Assembly (NCBI GenBank): GCA_039812485.1
Contig: JBDIAP010000003.1
Location: 1 to 62,082, forward strand
DNA from: Kineosphaera sp039812485
GTDB taxonomy: Bacteria > Actinomycetota > Actinomycetes > Actinomycetales > Dermatophilaceae
DNA length: 62,082 nt
Reading direction: 5' to 3'
Position numbers and translations under genes: made by a program. Below are positions 42,207 through 52,683 of the stretch, one piece after another; positions within the stretch are counted from its first letter, which is position 1; each line of letters begins with the position of its first letter. The notes beneath the pieces were generated by a model. It was not told the DNA's origin, did no database searches, and saw only the letters and a list, made by a program, of their open reading frames with translations.

Positions 42207-43171
42207 GCCGCGCCAGGTCGACGGCTCGGGCCCCTGACCTCAGCGATCCGGACGCGTCGCCGCCTGGTGTGCGTCGGCGACACGCCGTATTGGCGTCGGA
42301 AGTGCTTGCGGAGCAGGTCCGCCGACCCCAGGCCGACCTCGTGGGCGATGGCTTCGACGGTGAGATCGGTGGTCTCGAGGAGTTCCTGGGCGGCGACGAC
42401 GCGGGCTCGCGTCAGCCAGGTCACGGGGCCGAGGCCGGTCTGGTCGCGGAAGTGCCGCGACGTCGTGCGTTCGGTCAGGTGCCCCGCGCCGGCGATCATG
42501 GCCAGGGTCCACGGCCGAGCGAGGTCGCCGAGGATCGCCAGCTGCACGCGTTCCAGTGACCCGGGGTCCGCGCTGCGGATCGGCCGCACGTACTGCGCCT
42601 GGCTGCCGGGTCGATGAGCCGGGGTGACCATCGAGCGGGCCACCTCGGCAGCGACATGGGATCCCTGATGCTGACGGATGAGCTCGATGAGGAGATCGGT
42701 GCCGGGCGAGACACCGGCAGACGTCCACAGCTGCCCGCCACCGGCATACAGCACGTTCGGGGTGACCCGGACTGCCGGATACGCCCGGGCCAGGGCGTCG
42801 CACCAGCGCCAGTGGGTCGTCGCCTGCGACCCGTCGAGGAGGCCGGTCGCCGCGAGCACGAAGGCCCCGGTGCACAGGCTCGCGATGACCGACCCTTGGG
42901 CCGCGGCGCGGGTGAGCGCGGCGAGCACGTCCGGTGCGGGAGAGGCCCCCGGCTCGGTCTGCCCTGGGACCACGAGCAGGTCGGCGGCCACCGCGTTCAG
43001 GCTCTCGTCGGGGTGGACCGAGAACTGCCCCAGGCGCACCGCCGACCCGGCGCCGTGCACCGTCACCGAGGTCGGCGGCAGTCCGTGCCCCGTGCGGTCG
43101 GCGAAGACCTCGAGCGCGACGGCGACGTCGTGGGGTCGGGAGCCGGCGTCGACCACCACTGCGATGCGCAT
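42074..43171 (-). CDS. GlxA-type AraC-family regulator with DJ-1/PfpI domain
   Basis: 365 aa. Residues 1-180: DJ-1/PfpI-like domain with the elbow SLCTGAFVLAATGLLDG; about 215-310: AraC HTH pair (WTLAMIAGAGHLTERTTSRHFRDQTGLGPVTWL; DLTVEAIAHEVGLGSADLLRKHFRRQYGVSP). After GVSPTHTRRRR the frame reads on for 45 residues, including a Val/Arg repeat that is simply the antisense of the LCP Thr/Pro tail, so the gene overlaps LCP by 133 bp. A one-base shift near 42260 would end it at 42240 in a natural-looking tail. Divergent from a broken isochorismatase gene, its likely former target. Confidence 0.8.
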   Translation of the reverse strand: MRIAVVVDAGSRPHDVAVALEVFADRTGHGLPPTSVTVHGAGSAVRLGQFSVHPDESLNAVAADLLVVPGQTEPGASPAPDVLAALTRAAAQGSVIASLCTGAFVLAATGLLDGSQATTHWRWCDALARAYPAVRVTPNVLYAGGGQLWTSAGVSPGTDLLIELIRQHQGSHVAAEVARSMVTPAHRPGSQAQYVRPIRSADPGSLERVQLAILGDLARPWTLAMIAGAGHLTERTTSRHFRDQTGLGPVTWLTRARVVAAQELLETTDLTVEAIAHEVGLGSADLLRKHFRRQYGVSPTHTRRRRVRIAEVRGPSRRPGAAQQACDTSTTVSLTVEVEDPGVGPVDVRVRVGVGVVRVGVGVGV

Positions 43172-43243
43172 GGCGAGGTCTTATCGATCGGTGTCGTGTT
43201 CGCCACTGGTCCGGCACCTTCGGCTCGGACTGCAATAGTGCAC

Positions 43244-43545
43244 ATGGACACCTACCCGACCCCCGCCCCGGCGCGGCCTCGGACCGCTCTGGTCGTCCAG
43301 ACCAACATGTGCGTCGAGACCACTGCGCGCATGGCCGGCAGCCTGGGTATGCCGTGACCGTGCCGATCGATGCGACGCGCACCTTCGAGCTGACCGGTCC
43401 GACGATCGCCGGCGAGACGTGGCGGCTCACCGCGGACGAACTGTTGCGGGCCAGCGCCGTGTCACTCCACGGAGGCGGTTTCGCCGCCGTCACGACGACC
43501 CGAGCCGTCCTCACTGCCCTGAGCCCTGGTCCGGCGCCCGCGCAG
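43244..43545 (+). pseudogene. Isochorismatase-family cysteine hydrolase, internally deleted and frameshifted
   Basis: The start (ARPRTALVV) runs straight into the active-site segment QTNMCVETTARMAGSLG of isochorismatase-like hydrolases, skipping about 100 residues that should include the catalytic Asp and Lys. One base is then missing at about 43345, so the rest (AVTVPIDATRTFELTGPT ... TADELLRASAVSLHGGGFAAVTTT) is in another frame. Deletion plus frameshift mark it as dead. Its neighbour regulator is of the type that often controls such genes. Confidence 0.75.
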
Positions 43546-43572
43546 CACCGCGCCCAGGGTCCCCGGTGGACG

Positions 43573-43846
43573 ACCAGCCACGAGCAGACCACGGCCACCC
43601 CGATCGGGCTGATCTGGCAGGGGCTTGTCGTCCTCCACCGCGGCGAGCTCACGCTCCCCGGCGGCGACCGCTTCGCGCCCCACGGACCGCTGCAGGTCGG
43701 CACCAAGGTCGACGTCACCCCAGCCGGTCAGGACACCATGACCTCGACCATCACGGCCTTCGAGCCGTCGGTCCGCTACGCGGACCGCACCATGTTCGGC
43801 CATCTGACGCTCGACTTCGCGCACGCGCCGAGGCTGCCCCCCGCCA
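43573..43846 (+). pseudogene. Possible SRPBCC-domain remnant
   Basis: In the same frame as the isochorismatase tail but of different character: GPLQVGTKVDVTPAGQDTMTSTITAFEPSVRYADRTMFGHLTLDF resembles the middle strands of SRPBCC/polyketide-cyclase-like proteins. No start of its own and no natural end; third positions are G/C-rich as in coding DNA. Its end overlaps the tail of the DedA-like gene. Low certainty. Confidence 0.3.
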
Positions 43847-44431
43847 CCACGCCAAGACCATCGCGGCGAGCACGGCGAGGGAGATCGCGCCCGCCCACAC
43901 GGCGTAGTGGCGCAGCAGCGGCACGGCCCGCTCACCGACGGCCAGACCGAGACCCACGCACGCCAGCTGGGTCACGGCGGCGATCGCGAGGTCGACGAGC
44001 AGGAACGTGCGCAGTCGCACGCCCGAGGCGCCGATGCCGGCGAGCACCACCTCGCGGGCGACGGGCAGCGGCACGTAGGTCACCGCGATCGCGAGCACCT
44101 GGTAGCGGCGCACGAGCGCCTCGGCGCGGCGGATTCGGCGGCGTGCTCGCGGCGTCGAGCCGCCCAGTCGCTCGAGGACGTCGTGGCCCCAGAGGCGCCC
44201 CGCCCACCAATAGACCCAGTGGAACTTCATGATCGAGACGATCGCGAGCGGCACCGGCCACCACAGCGTGGCCTCGCCGGTGCGAGCGAGCACACCGAGC
44301 GCCATGAGCGCGACGCGGGAGCCCGTGATCGCCGCGAGCGCCTCGGGCGAGAGCGCGAGCAGCAGCGGCCGCAGCGGCAGGAATACGAGCCCGTAGGCGA
44401 TCGTCACCGCGATCGCGATCGAGCACCACAC
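43751..44431 (-). CDS. DedA/VTT-like membrane protein
   Basis: 226 aa with about five hydrophobic segments (SIAIAVTIAYGLVFLPLRPLLLAL; VLAIAVTYVPLPVAREVVLAGIGASG; TFLLVDLAIAAVTQLACVGLGLAVG; YAVWAGAISLAVLAAMVLAWW). The middle (FHWVYWWAGRLWG; RRYQVLAIAVTYVPLPVAREVVLAGIGAS) resembles the VTT/DedA re-entrant core. GTG start. The Arg/Ser-rich last 30 residues overlap the remnant on the other strand and may be read-through, so the true end is doubtful. Confidence 0.55.
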   Translation of the reverse strand: MWCSIAIAVTIAYGLVFLPLRPLLLALSPEALAAITGSRVALMALGVLARTGEATLWWPVPLAIVSIMKFHWVYWWAGRLWGHDVLERLGGSTPRARRRIRRAEALVRRYQVLAIAVTYVPLPVAREVVLAGIGASGVRLRTFLLVDLAIAAVTQLACVGLGLAVGERAVPLLRHYAVWAGAISLAVLAAMVLAWWRGAASARARSRASDGRTWCGPRSGPTARRP

Positions 44432-44482
44432 CGTGGCGTCGCGCGATGGCCGGCCAAGCGGGCCAAGCGGGCCAACGACGCG

Positions 44483-44518
44483 CCGACGACCCCCGGCGCG
44501 ATCGCCGGGGGTCGTCGG
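44483..44518 (-). terminator. Terminator of the cold shock gene
   Basis: Perfect 16-bp arms (44483-44498 and 44503-44518) with a CGAT tetraloop, about 30 bp past the csp stop. Confidence 0.85.
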
Positions 44519-44550
44519 GAAGTGTGTGTCGATCTGCCTAGGCAGGTCGA

Positions 44551-44754
44551 TCAGAGGGGACGAACGGCGTCCGCCTGCGGGCCCTTCGGACCCTGGGTGA
44601 CCTCGAACTCGACGCGCTGCGCCTCATCGAGGGAACGGTAGCCGCTGCTCTGAATCGCCGAGTAGTGGACGAAGACGTCGGGGCCCCCGCCGTCCTGAGC
44701 AATGAAACCGAAGCCCTTTTCGGCGTTGAACCACTTGACGGTGCCCTGTGCCAT
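44551..44754 (-). CDS. cspA: Cold shock protein (CspA family)
   Basis: 67 aa, a single OB fold that binds single-stranded RNA/DNA. RNP1 GFGFIAQ (with KGFGFI) and RNP2 VFVHYSAI are intact; C-terminal KGPQADAVRPL is typical. It is the last unit before a strong hairpin. The 252-bp upstream gap (44755-45006) may include a long 5' UTR, as csp genes often have; no motif was recognised in it. Confidence 0.95.
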   Translation of the reverse strand: MAQGTVKWFNAEKGFGFIAQDGGGPDVFVHYSAIQSSGYRSLDEAQRVEFEVTQGPKGPQADAVRPL

Positions 44755-45006
44755 GGGGAAAACAACTCTCTATCTTTGATCGGCCGATGGACCCCACACA
44801 TCGTGGTGTCCAGGCTGCCGCACTCACCCCACACGAGCTTGGCAGACGACGGACGTCACCCGCCGCCGGCCGTGTTTATCGCGAACTGCGAGGAACTGCA
44901 CATGCAACCGCGGCCCACGGTAGCACGTACGCCCGCACCGCCAAGGGGTGCAGCGCACCCCGAGACCGCCGCCGTCAGGGCTGGTCACAGGCCGGTCACA
45001 GGTAGG

Positions 45007-46050
45007 TTACGCGGGGAATTCCACGGTAGCTCCACGGGTTTGGCATCCGCACGACTCACGATGTGTCACCTCGCCGGCGAGACGCAGCGTCTGAGCGGGC
45101 GCCTGCGGATCACCCAGCCGCCGCACGAGCAGCTGCACCGCGCGCGCCCCGATGGCGAAGCTCGGCTGGGCGATCGCCGTGAGCCGCGGCAGGAAGACGT
45201 CGCCCCACGGGAAGTCGTCGAAACAGACGAGCGCCATCTGCCCGGGCACGTCGAGACCGGCCTCCCGGAGGGCGCGCAGGGCGCCGATGGTCATCGAGTC
45301 GTTGGCGACGAAGACGGCCGTCGGGGTGGGCTGCATGGCCAGGAGCTGGGCCATCGCGCGGCGGCCGCCCTGCTCGGTGGAGCTGCCGTCGACGATGTAG
45401 CGCTCGTCGACGCGCAGGCCGCGGCGCCGATGCGCGAGCCGGTAACCCTCGAGCCGCTCGCGGGTCGTGGCCAGACCGGCCCGTCCGGTGATCGTGGCGA
45501 CCCTGCGGTGACCGATCTGCAGGAGATGCTCGACGACCGAGGCCGAACCGCTCTCGTTCTCGACGCCGACCTGGTCGACACGCATGTCCTGGAGTCGATC
45601 GATGACGACGAACGGCACGGAGTGTTCCTGCAGGAGCCGCAGCGCCGACCCCTGCCAGTGCGGCGTGGGCGCGATGAGCATGCCCCCCACGTGGTGGGCG
45701 AGCAGATTGGCGACGGCTCGCTCCTCGCGCTCCTCGTCGTCTCGGGTGTCGGCCAGCAGAAGCTGCATGCCCTGGCGCCGAGACTCCTCCTCGATGCCGG
45801 CCACGAGCTCCTGCCCGTACATGCTCGACACCCACGACATCGAGAGACCGATCGTCAAGGTGGAGCCGGCCGCAAGCGACCGCGCGACCGGCTTGTGCGT
45901 AAAGCCCAGCTCCTCGATGACGTCGAGCACGCGGGCCCGCGTCGCGGCCGCCACAGGCCGGGTCCCGTTGATGACGTGCGAGACCGTGCTCACCGAGACC
46001 CCCGAGACCCTGGCCACCATCGTCATCGTCACGCCCTGCATGCGGGCCAT
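45007..46050 (-). CDS. LacI-family transcriptional regulator
   Basis: 347 aa. HTH VTMTMVARVSGVSVSTVSHVINGTRPVAAATRARV including the hinge helix, then a periplasmic-binding-like sugar domain (TIGLSMSWVSSMYGQELVAGIEEESRRQG; VFVANDSMTIGALRALREAGLDVPGQMALVCFDDFPW; LTAIAQPSFAIGARAVQLLVRRL). ATG at 46050 chosen so the HTH starts normally; the frame is open further upstream. No sugar genes adjoin it, so its target is unknown. Two TTGCGCAA palindromes precede it, suggesting autoregulation. Confidence 0.88.
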   Translation of the reverse strand: MARMQGVTMTMVARVSGVSVSTVSHVINGTRPVAAATRARVLDVIEELGFTHKPVARSLAAGSTLTIGLSMSWVSSMYGQELVAGIEEESRRQGMQLLLADTRDDEEREERAVANLLAHHVGGMLIAPTPHWQGSALRLLQEHSVPFVVIDRLQDMRVDQVGVENESGSASVVEHLLQIGHRRVATITGRAGLATTRERLEGYRLAHRRRGLRVDERYIVDGSSTEQGGRRAMAQLLAMQPTPTAVFVANDSMTIGALRALREAGLDVPGQMALVCFDDFPWGDVFLPRLTAIAQPSFAIGARAVQLLVRRLGDPQAPAQTLRLAGEVTHRESCGCQTRGATVEFPA

Positions 46051-46052
46051 CT

Positions 46053-46113
46053 TTGCGCAACCTGTGGGCCTAAATCGTGGAATCCGGTCGGACTGGGGCC
46101 AGCACTTGCGCAA
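46053..46113. promoter_or_regulatory. Paired TTGCGCAA palindromes upstream of the LacI gene
   Basis: TTGCGCAA at 46053-46060 and 46106-46113, 53 bp apart (about five helical turns). The central CG matches the usual LacI-family half-site junction. The first lies just before the LacI start codon. Confidence 0.5.
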
Positions 46114-46186
46114 TGGTCACACGGGCGGGGGACGGTGGGTGACGGGCTCGATGCATGCAACCGCGGAGAACGGGCTGAATCGCCCC

Positions 46187-46214
46187 TCGACAAATACCCC
46201 CTGGGGTATACGAT
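46187..46214 (+). promoter_or_regulatory. Promoter with CstR/CsoR-like operator
   Basis: -35 TCGACA (46187-46192), 16-bp spacer, -10 TACGAT (46209-46214). The spacer is filled by ATACCCC-CT-GGGGTAT (46194-46209), matching the operator style of persulfide-sensing CstR and copper-sensing CsoR repressors. A regulator gene is not in the window. Repression would be by direct promoter blocking. Confidence 0.75.
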
Positions 46215-46250
46215 CAACGAGTCAGGACCACACAGAATGGAGGCAGACCC

Positions 46251-46424
46251 ATGTGCCAGAAGGTGACCTGCGGACGCTGCGGCAAGGCGACGTGGAGCGG
46301 ATGCGGACAACACATCGAAGAGGCGCTGCGAGGAGTCCCGGCCGCCCAGCGGTGCACGTGCGCCTCGGGCGGTACCACGTCGAGCACACCCGGCGGCATC
46401 TTCTCGCGGCTCTTCGGCCGGTGA
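46251..46424 (+). CDS. Small cysteine-rich protein (57 aa)
   Basis: 57 aa: MCQKVTCGRCGKATWSGCGQ opens the protein and RCTCA lies near residues 34-38. Six Cys in three pairs (C2/C7/C10, C18, C35/C37) plus His21 suggest a metal- or sulfur-binding mini-protein. The pattern MCQKVxCxxCxKxTWxGCGxHIE is widespread as an uncharacterised family. GGAGG precedes the ATG. Its stop overlaps the GTG of the CoA-disulfide-reductase-like gene (GTGA), so the two are co-translated under the CstR-like operator. Confidence 0.8.
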   Translation: MCQKVTCGRCGKATWSGCGQHIEEALRGVPAAQRCTCASGGTTSSTPGGIFSRLFGR

Positions 46425-48082
46425 CAGCGTCCGGCACAGACCCCGTGCGGGGCGACGCCGCGCGGCGCATCGTCGTCATCGGCGGAGTCGCCGGCGGGAT
46501 GTCGGCCGCGACCCGACTCCGGCGCCGCGACGAGCACGCGCAGATCATCGTGCTGGAGCGTGGCGGCGAGGTGTCATTCGCGAACTGCGGGCTCCCCTAC
46601 TACGTAGGAGGGGTCATCGACTCCCGCGACGCGCTGCTGCTGCAGACGCCCGCGAGTCTGGGCGCGCGCTTCGCGCTCGACGTGCGCGTCCACCACGAGG
46701 CCACGGCGCTCGACCGCGCGGCCCGGGTCGTGCGCGGGCGGCACACGATCGACGGCACGCCGTTCGAGATCCCCTACGACGAGCTCGTGCTCGCGCCGGG
46801 CGCGGCACCCTTCCTGCCCCCGGTGCCGGGCATCGAGCGCGCGTTGACGCTGCGCAGCATGGGCGACGTCGACGCCCTGCGCGCGGCGACGGACGCCGAG
46901 CCGAGGGCGGCGGTCGTGCTCGGCGGCGGCTTCATCGGCCTGGAGCTCGCCGAGAACCTGCACGCCCGCGGGGTGGCGGTGACCGTCGTCGAGCTGGCCG
47001 ACCAGCTCCTCGCGCCGCTCGACGTCGAGATGTCCGCGCTCGTGCGTCGGCGACTCCTTGACGCCGGCGTCAGGGTGAGCACCGGCGTCAGCGCGACCCG
47101 CATCGACGAGGCGGGCGTCGACCTGTCGGACGGGTCGCGGACGGATGCCGAGCTCGTCATCGCCGCCATCGGGGTGCGGCCCGACTCCGGGCTCGCGGCC
47201 GACGCGGGACTGGAGGTCGACGAGCGCGGCGGCATCGTCGTCGACGACCGCCAGCGCACGAGCGACGCGCACATCTGGGCGGTCGGCGACGCCGCGGTCA
47301 AGCGTGACGCCGGCGACGGCGCCCGCGTGCTCGTGCCGCTGGCCCAGACGGCCAACCGTCACGGGCGTCTCGTGGCCGACGCGCTGACCGGCCGCGACGT
47401 GCGCGCGCTGCCCGTGCTGGGCACTGCCATCGTCGGCGTCTTCGGGCTGCAGGTCGCGGCGGTGGGGTGGAACGAGCGCCGGGCCCGTGCCGCCGGCCGG
47501 CCGGTGCGGGTCGTCCACACCCATCCGGCGTCGCACGCCGGCTACTACCCCGGGGCCGCGGGCATGCATCTCAAGCTGGTCGTCGACGCCTCGACCGACG
47601 CGATCCTCGGCGCCCAGGGCGTGGGCGAGGACGGGGTCGACAAGCGCATCGACGTCATCGCCACCGCCATGCGCGGCGGGCTCACCGCCTCCGACCTCGC
47701 GGATCTCGAGCTGGCCTACGCGCCGCAGTTCGGATCGGCGAAGGACCCGGTCAACATGCTCGGCATGATCGCCGACAACCTTCGCTCCGGCGACGCCGCG
47801 ACGATCCAGTGGCACGAGCTGGCGGCGGCCCAGGCCGCCGGCGAGTCGCTCGTCGATGTGCGCACGCCCGCGGAGTTCGCGGCGGGGGCGATCCCCGGGG
47901 CGGTCAACGTGCCGGTCGACGAGCTACGCGAGCGGCTCGACGAGCTGCCCGCAGGTCCGCTCGTCGTGCACTGCCAGGTCGGCCTGCGCGGGCATGTGGC
48001 GTCTCGGCTGCTGAGCCAGCACGGTCGTCAGGTCCGGAATCTCGACGGCGGTTATGCCACGTGGGCGGCAGCCCGACCGTGA
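46421..48082 (+). CDS. CoA-disulfide-reductase-like flavoprotein with C-terminal rhodanese
   Basis: 553 aa. FAD/NAD(P) disulfide-reductase fold (IVVIGGVAGGMSAATRLRR; active Cys in SFANCGLPYYVGG; VVLGGGFIGLELAENLHARG; HIWAVGDAAV), then a rhodanese domain (about 450-553; SLVDVRTPAEFAAGAIPGAVNVP; active Cys in VHCQVGLRGH). This CoADR-rhodanese fusion reduces CoA persulfide or polysulfide. With the CstR-like operator it reads as a sulfide/persulfide detoxification unit. GTG start by overlap with the small Cys-rich gene. Confidence 0.9.
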   Translation: MTASGTDPVRGDAARRIVVIGGVAGGMSAATRLRRRDEHAQIIVLERGGEVSFANCGLPYYVGGVIDSRDALLLQTPASLGARFALDVRVHHEATALDRAARVVRGRHTIDGTPFEIPYDELVLAPGAAPFLPPVPGIERALTLRSMGDVDALRAATDAEPRAAVVLGGGFIGLELAENLHARGVAVTVVELADQLLAPLDVEMSALVRRRLLDAGVRVSTGVSATRIDEAGVDLSDGSRTDAELVIAAIGVRPDSGLAADAGLEVDERGGIVVDDRQRTSDAHIWAVGDAAVKRDAGDGARVLVPLAQTANRHGRLVADALTGRDVRALPVLGTAIVGVFGLQVAAVGWNERRARAAGRPVRVVHTHPASHAGYYPGAAGMHLKLVVDASTDAILGAQGVGEDGVDKRIDVIATAMRGGLTASDLADLELAYAPQFGSAKDPVNMLGMIADNLRSGDAATIQWHELAAAQAAGESLVDVRTPAEFAAGAIPGAVNVPVDELRERLDELPAGPLVVHCQVGLRGHVASRLLSQHGRQVRNLDGGYATWAAARP

Positions 48083-48148
48083 GCCCGCTCGCAACCGCGA
48101 CCGACCCGCGTCGATCAGGCGCCCGACGCGGCGCAGCGCGACCTGGCG

Positions 48149-48235
48149 CGGAGGGCGTGGGATTCGAACCCACGATGCCGTTGCCGACATAGCGGTTTTC
48201 AAGACCGCCGCACTAGGCCACTATGCGAGCCCTCC
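48149..48235 (-). tRNA. tRNA-Ser (anticodon TGA)
   Basis: Acceptor GGAGGGC/GCCCTCC, anticodon loop CTTGAAA (TGA, codon UCA), long variable arm, T arm GGTTCGAATCC. 87 nt. Convergent with the flavoprotein gene. Confidence 0.95.
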
Positions 48236-48375
48236 AGGTCGGCGATCGTCCGTCGGAGGCCGCGACCACTGCCTACGGTAACCCGAATGCGCCCGCCCTC
48301 CGGGGCCTGCCGTTCGCGCGCCGGGAAGCCTGCCCATAGAGTCGGGGCCAGCGCAGTCAACTGAAAGGAAGCACC

Positions 48376-48684
48376 ATGAACAGGCTCATGTTCATCGCCG
48401 GCGCCGCGGTCGGCTACATCCTCGGCGCGCGGGACGGTCGCGGCCGCTACGAGCAGATCAAGTCACAGGCCGACTCCCTGTGGCACGACCCCCGCGTGCA
48501 GGAGAAGGTCAGCTCGGCGAGCGCCACCGTCAAAGAGAAGGCGCCCGAGGTGCAGGCCAAGCTCGCCGACGCCGCCGCCAACGCCCGGGAGACCGCCAAG
48601 ACCAAGCTGCACAAGGGCGACGGCGACGTCGCCGACCCGGTCGAGACCACGACCTACCCCCCGGCCCCGCCCGCCGCACACTGA
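48376..48684 (+). CDS. YtxH-like small membrane-associated protein
   Basis: 102 aa. An N-terminal glycine-zipper helix (LMFIAGAAVGYILGARDGRGRYE) is followed by a long amphipathic Ala/Lys/Glu helix (VQEKVSSASATVKEKAPEVQAKLADAAANARETAK). The family is common in actinobacteria, function unknown, probably stress- or envelope-related. AAAGGAAG precedes the ATG. Two hairpins follow. Confidence 0.7.
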   Translation: MNRLMFIAGAAVGYILGARDGRGRYEQIKSQADSLWHDPRVQEKVSSASATVKEKAPEVQAKLADAAANARETAKTKLHKGDGDVADPVETTTYPPAPPAAH

Positions 48685-48713
48685 CGTCACGGCGGTCGCG
48701 ACTCGACCGCCGA

Positions 48714-48750
48714 CGAACGGGGTGCACCCATGACGGGGGCACCCCGTTCG
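48714..48750 (+). terminator. Terminator after the YtxH-like gene
   Basis: Arms CGAACGGGGTGC (48714-48725) and its complement (48739-48750). A smaller 8-bp hairpin (about 48691-48711) lies just before it. Confidence 0.8.
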
Positions 48751-48878
48751 CTCTGTCTCGGTCCGGCGCACGACTCCTCCCCGCGGCAAAGAGCCGAGCC
48801 GAAGGTCCCGATCCCCGGTGGCGACCCGCTCCTATGGTGAAGGGTGAATCGGCCCAAGGCCGTTCATGACCTGCGGAG

Positions 48879-51505
<2,627 letters not shown>

Positions 51506-51509
<4 letters not shown>

Positions 51510-52567
51510 AGGTCGCGGTGAAATACGGGCTGACGAGCAATCAGCCCCTCGTGGACGCCTCGGGGGTCGTGGTCGGCGAGCAGGCCGGGCCGGTGCTCGT
51601 GCGTCGCCTGCTGCGGCTCTTCGAGCCGGCCATCCTCATCGGCCCGACGACCCAGCGCTGCCAGGGCTTCGACATGATGCCGCTGAACTTCGTCGACGCC
51701 GACGACACGCTCGTCATCAACATGGACGTCATCGACTCCGGCGAGGTCTGGGGCGTGCTGCACGCCACCGCGCAGGAGCCCAAGCTCATGAACTTCGTGT
51801 GGTGGACGGTCACGCAGGCCTACCACCACCGCATCAACCTGGCGCTGCTCGGGCTGAACTTCGCGCTCTTCCCGACGTTCGCCAACTCCGAGCGCACCGC
51901 CCAGGAGATCCGCGAGATCACCCGTGCCTGGACGATCCCGCGGCTGTCGCAGGACGCGCAGCTGGCCTGGTCCAACCTCGGCGTGCGGCTCGAGCGGGTG
52001 CAGCCCCGCGTCGAGCCGACGGTGCCGGTCGTGCTCTATCCGGCGATCTACGCCCACGACCGCAAGCAGCCGTGGCAGTTCATCGACGTCGTCTCGGCGG
52101 TGGCGCGACGCACCCCGATCCGCGTCGAGATGCGGCTGCATCAGAACCACCTCATCAGCGACCCGGCGATGCACCTGTCCCAGCAGAAGTGGGCCTGGGT
52201 CGGGCCGCTCAGCTCGCGCGAGGGCTACTGGAAGGCCCTCGCGAGCACGACCGCGTTCCTCGCCACCGCGCAGGAGGAGTCCTACGGCCTGGAGTATGTC
52301 GAGGCGCTGCTCGCCGGCGTGGTCGGCATCTTCCCCGATCGGCCGTGGGCGCGGGCGCTGCTGCCCGAGGGCTACCCGTTCCTCTACACCTCGACGGCGC
52401 AGGCCCAGACGATGCTCGAACGGGCCGTCACCGACACCGCCGGGTGCCGGGCCGAGCTCGACGCGCTCGTCGGGGGCTCGTTCGTCGAGTGGATCCGCGC
52501 CAAGCACGACGACGACGACTTCGAGGACGCGTTGAGCGGCAGCGTCAGCAGGTGGTTCGGCGACTGA
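51506..52567 (+). CDS. GT-B-like glycosyltransferase-type protein, coupled to hppA
   Basis: 353 aa. Starts at the ATGA overlap with hppA. The end (STTAFLATAQEESYGLEYVEALLAGVVGIFPDRPWAR) has the E-x7-E-like donor-site pattern of GT-B enzymes, and WVGPLSSREGYWKAL fits the preceding strand. The N-terminal half (VGEQAGPVLVRRLLRLFEPAILIG) resembles a Rossmann start but lacks a standard Gly-rich loop. Substrate unknown and the family not named with certainty. Why it is coupled to a PPase is unclear; PPi from nucleotide-sugar synthesis is one possibility. Confidence 0.55.
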
Positions 52568-52621
52568 GTCGGCCTACGAGGTGGCCGGCCACACCCCTAC
52601 CCGGGCCGGCCGGCACACCGC

Positions 52622-52662
52622 CGCGGCGAGGGGCGGGCCCGACGGGTCCGCCCCTCGCCGCG
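52622..52662. terminator. Bidirectional terminator between convergent operons
   Basis: Perfect 15-bp arms (52622-52636 and 52648-52662), 11-nt loop, between the GT-like gene (+) and the TPP enzyme gene (-). Confidence 0.85.
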
Positions 52663-52683
52663 CTCGCCGGGACCGCGCGTGGC

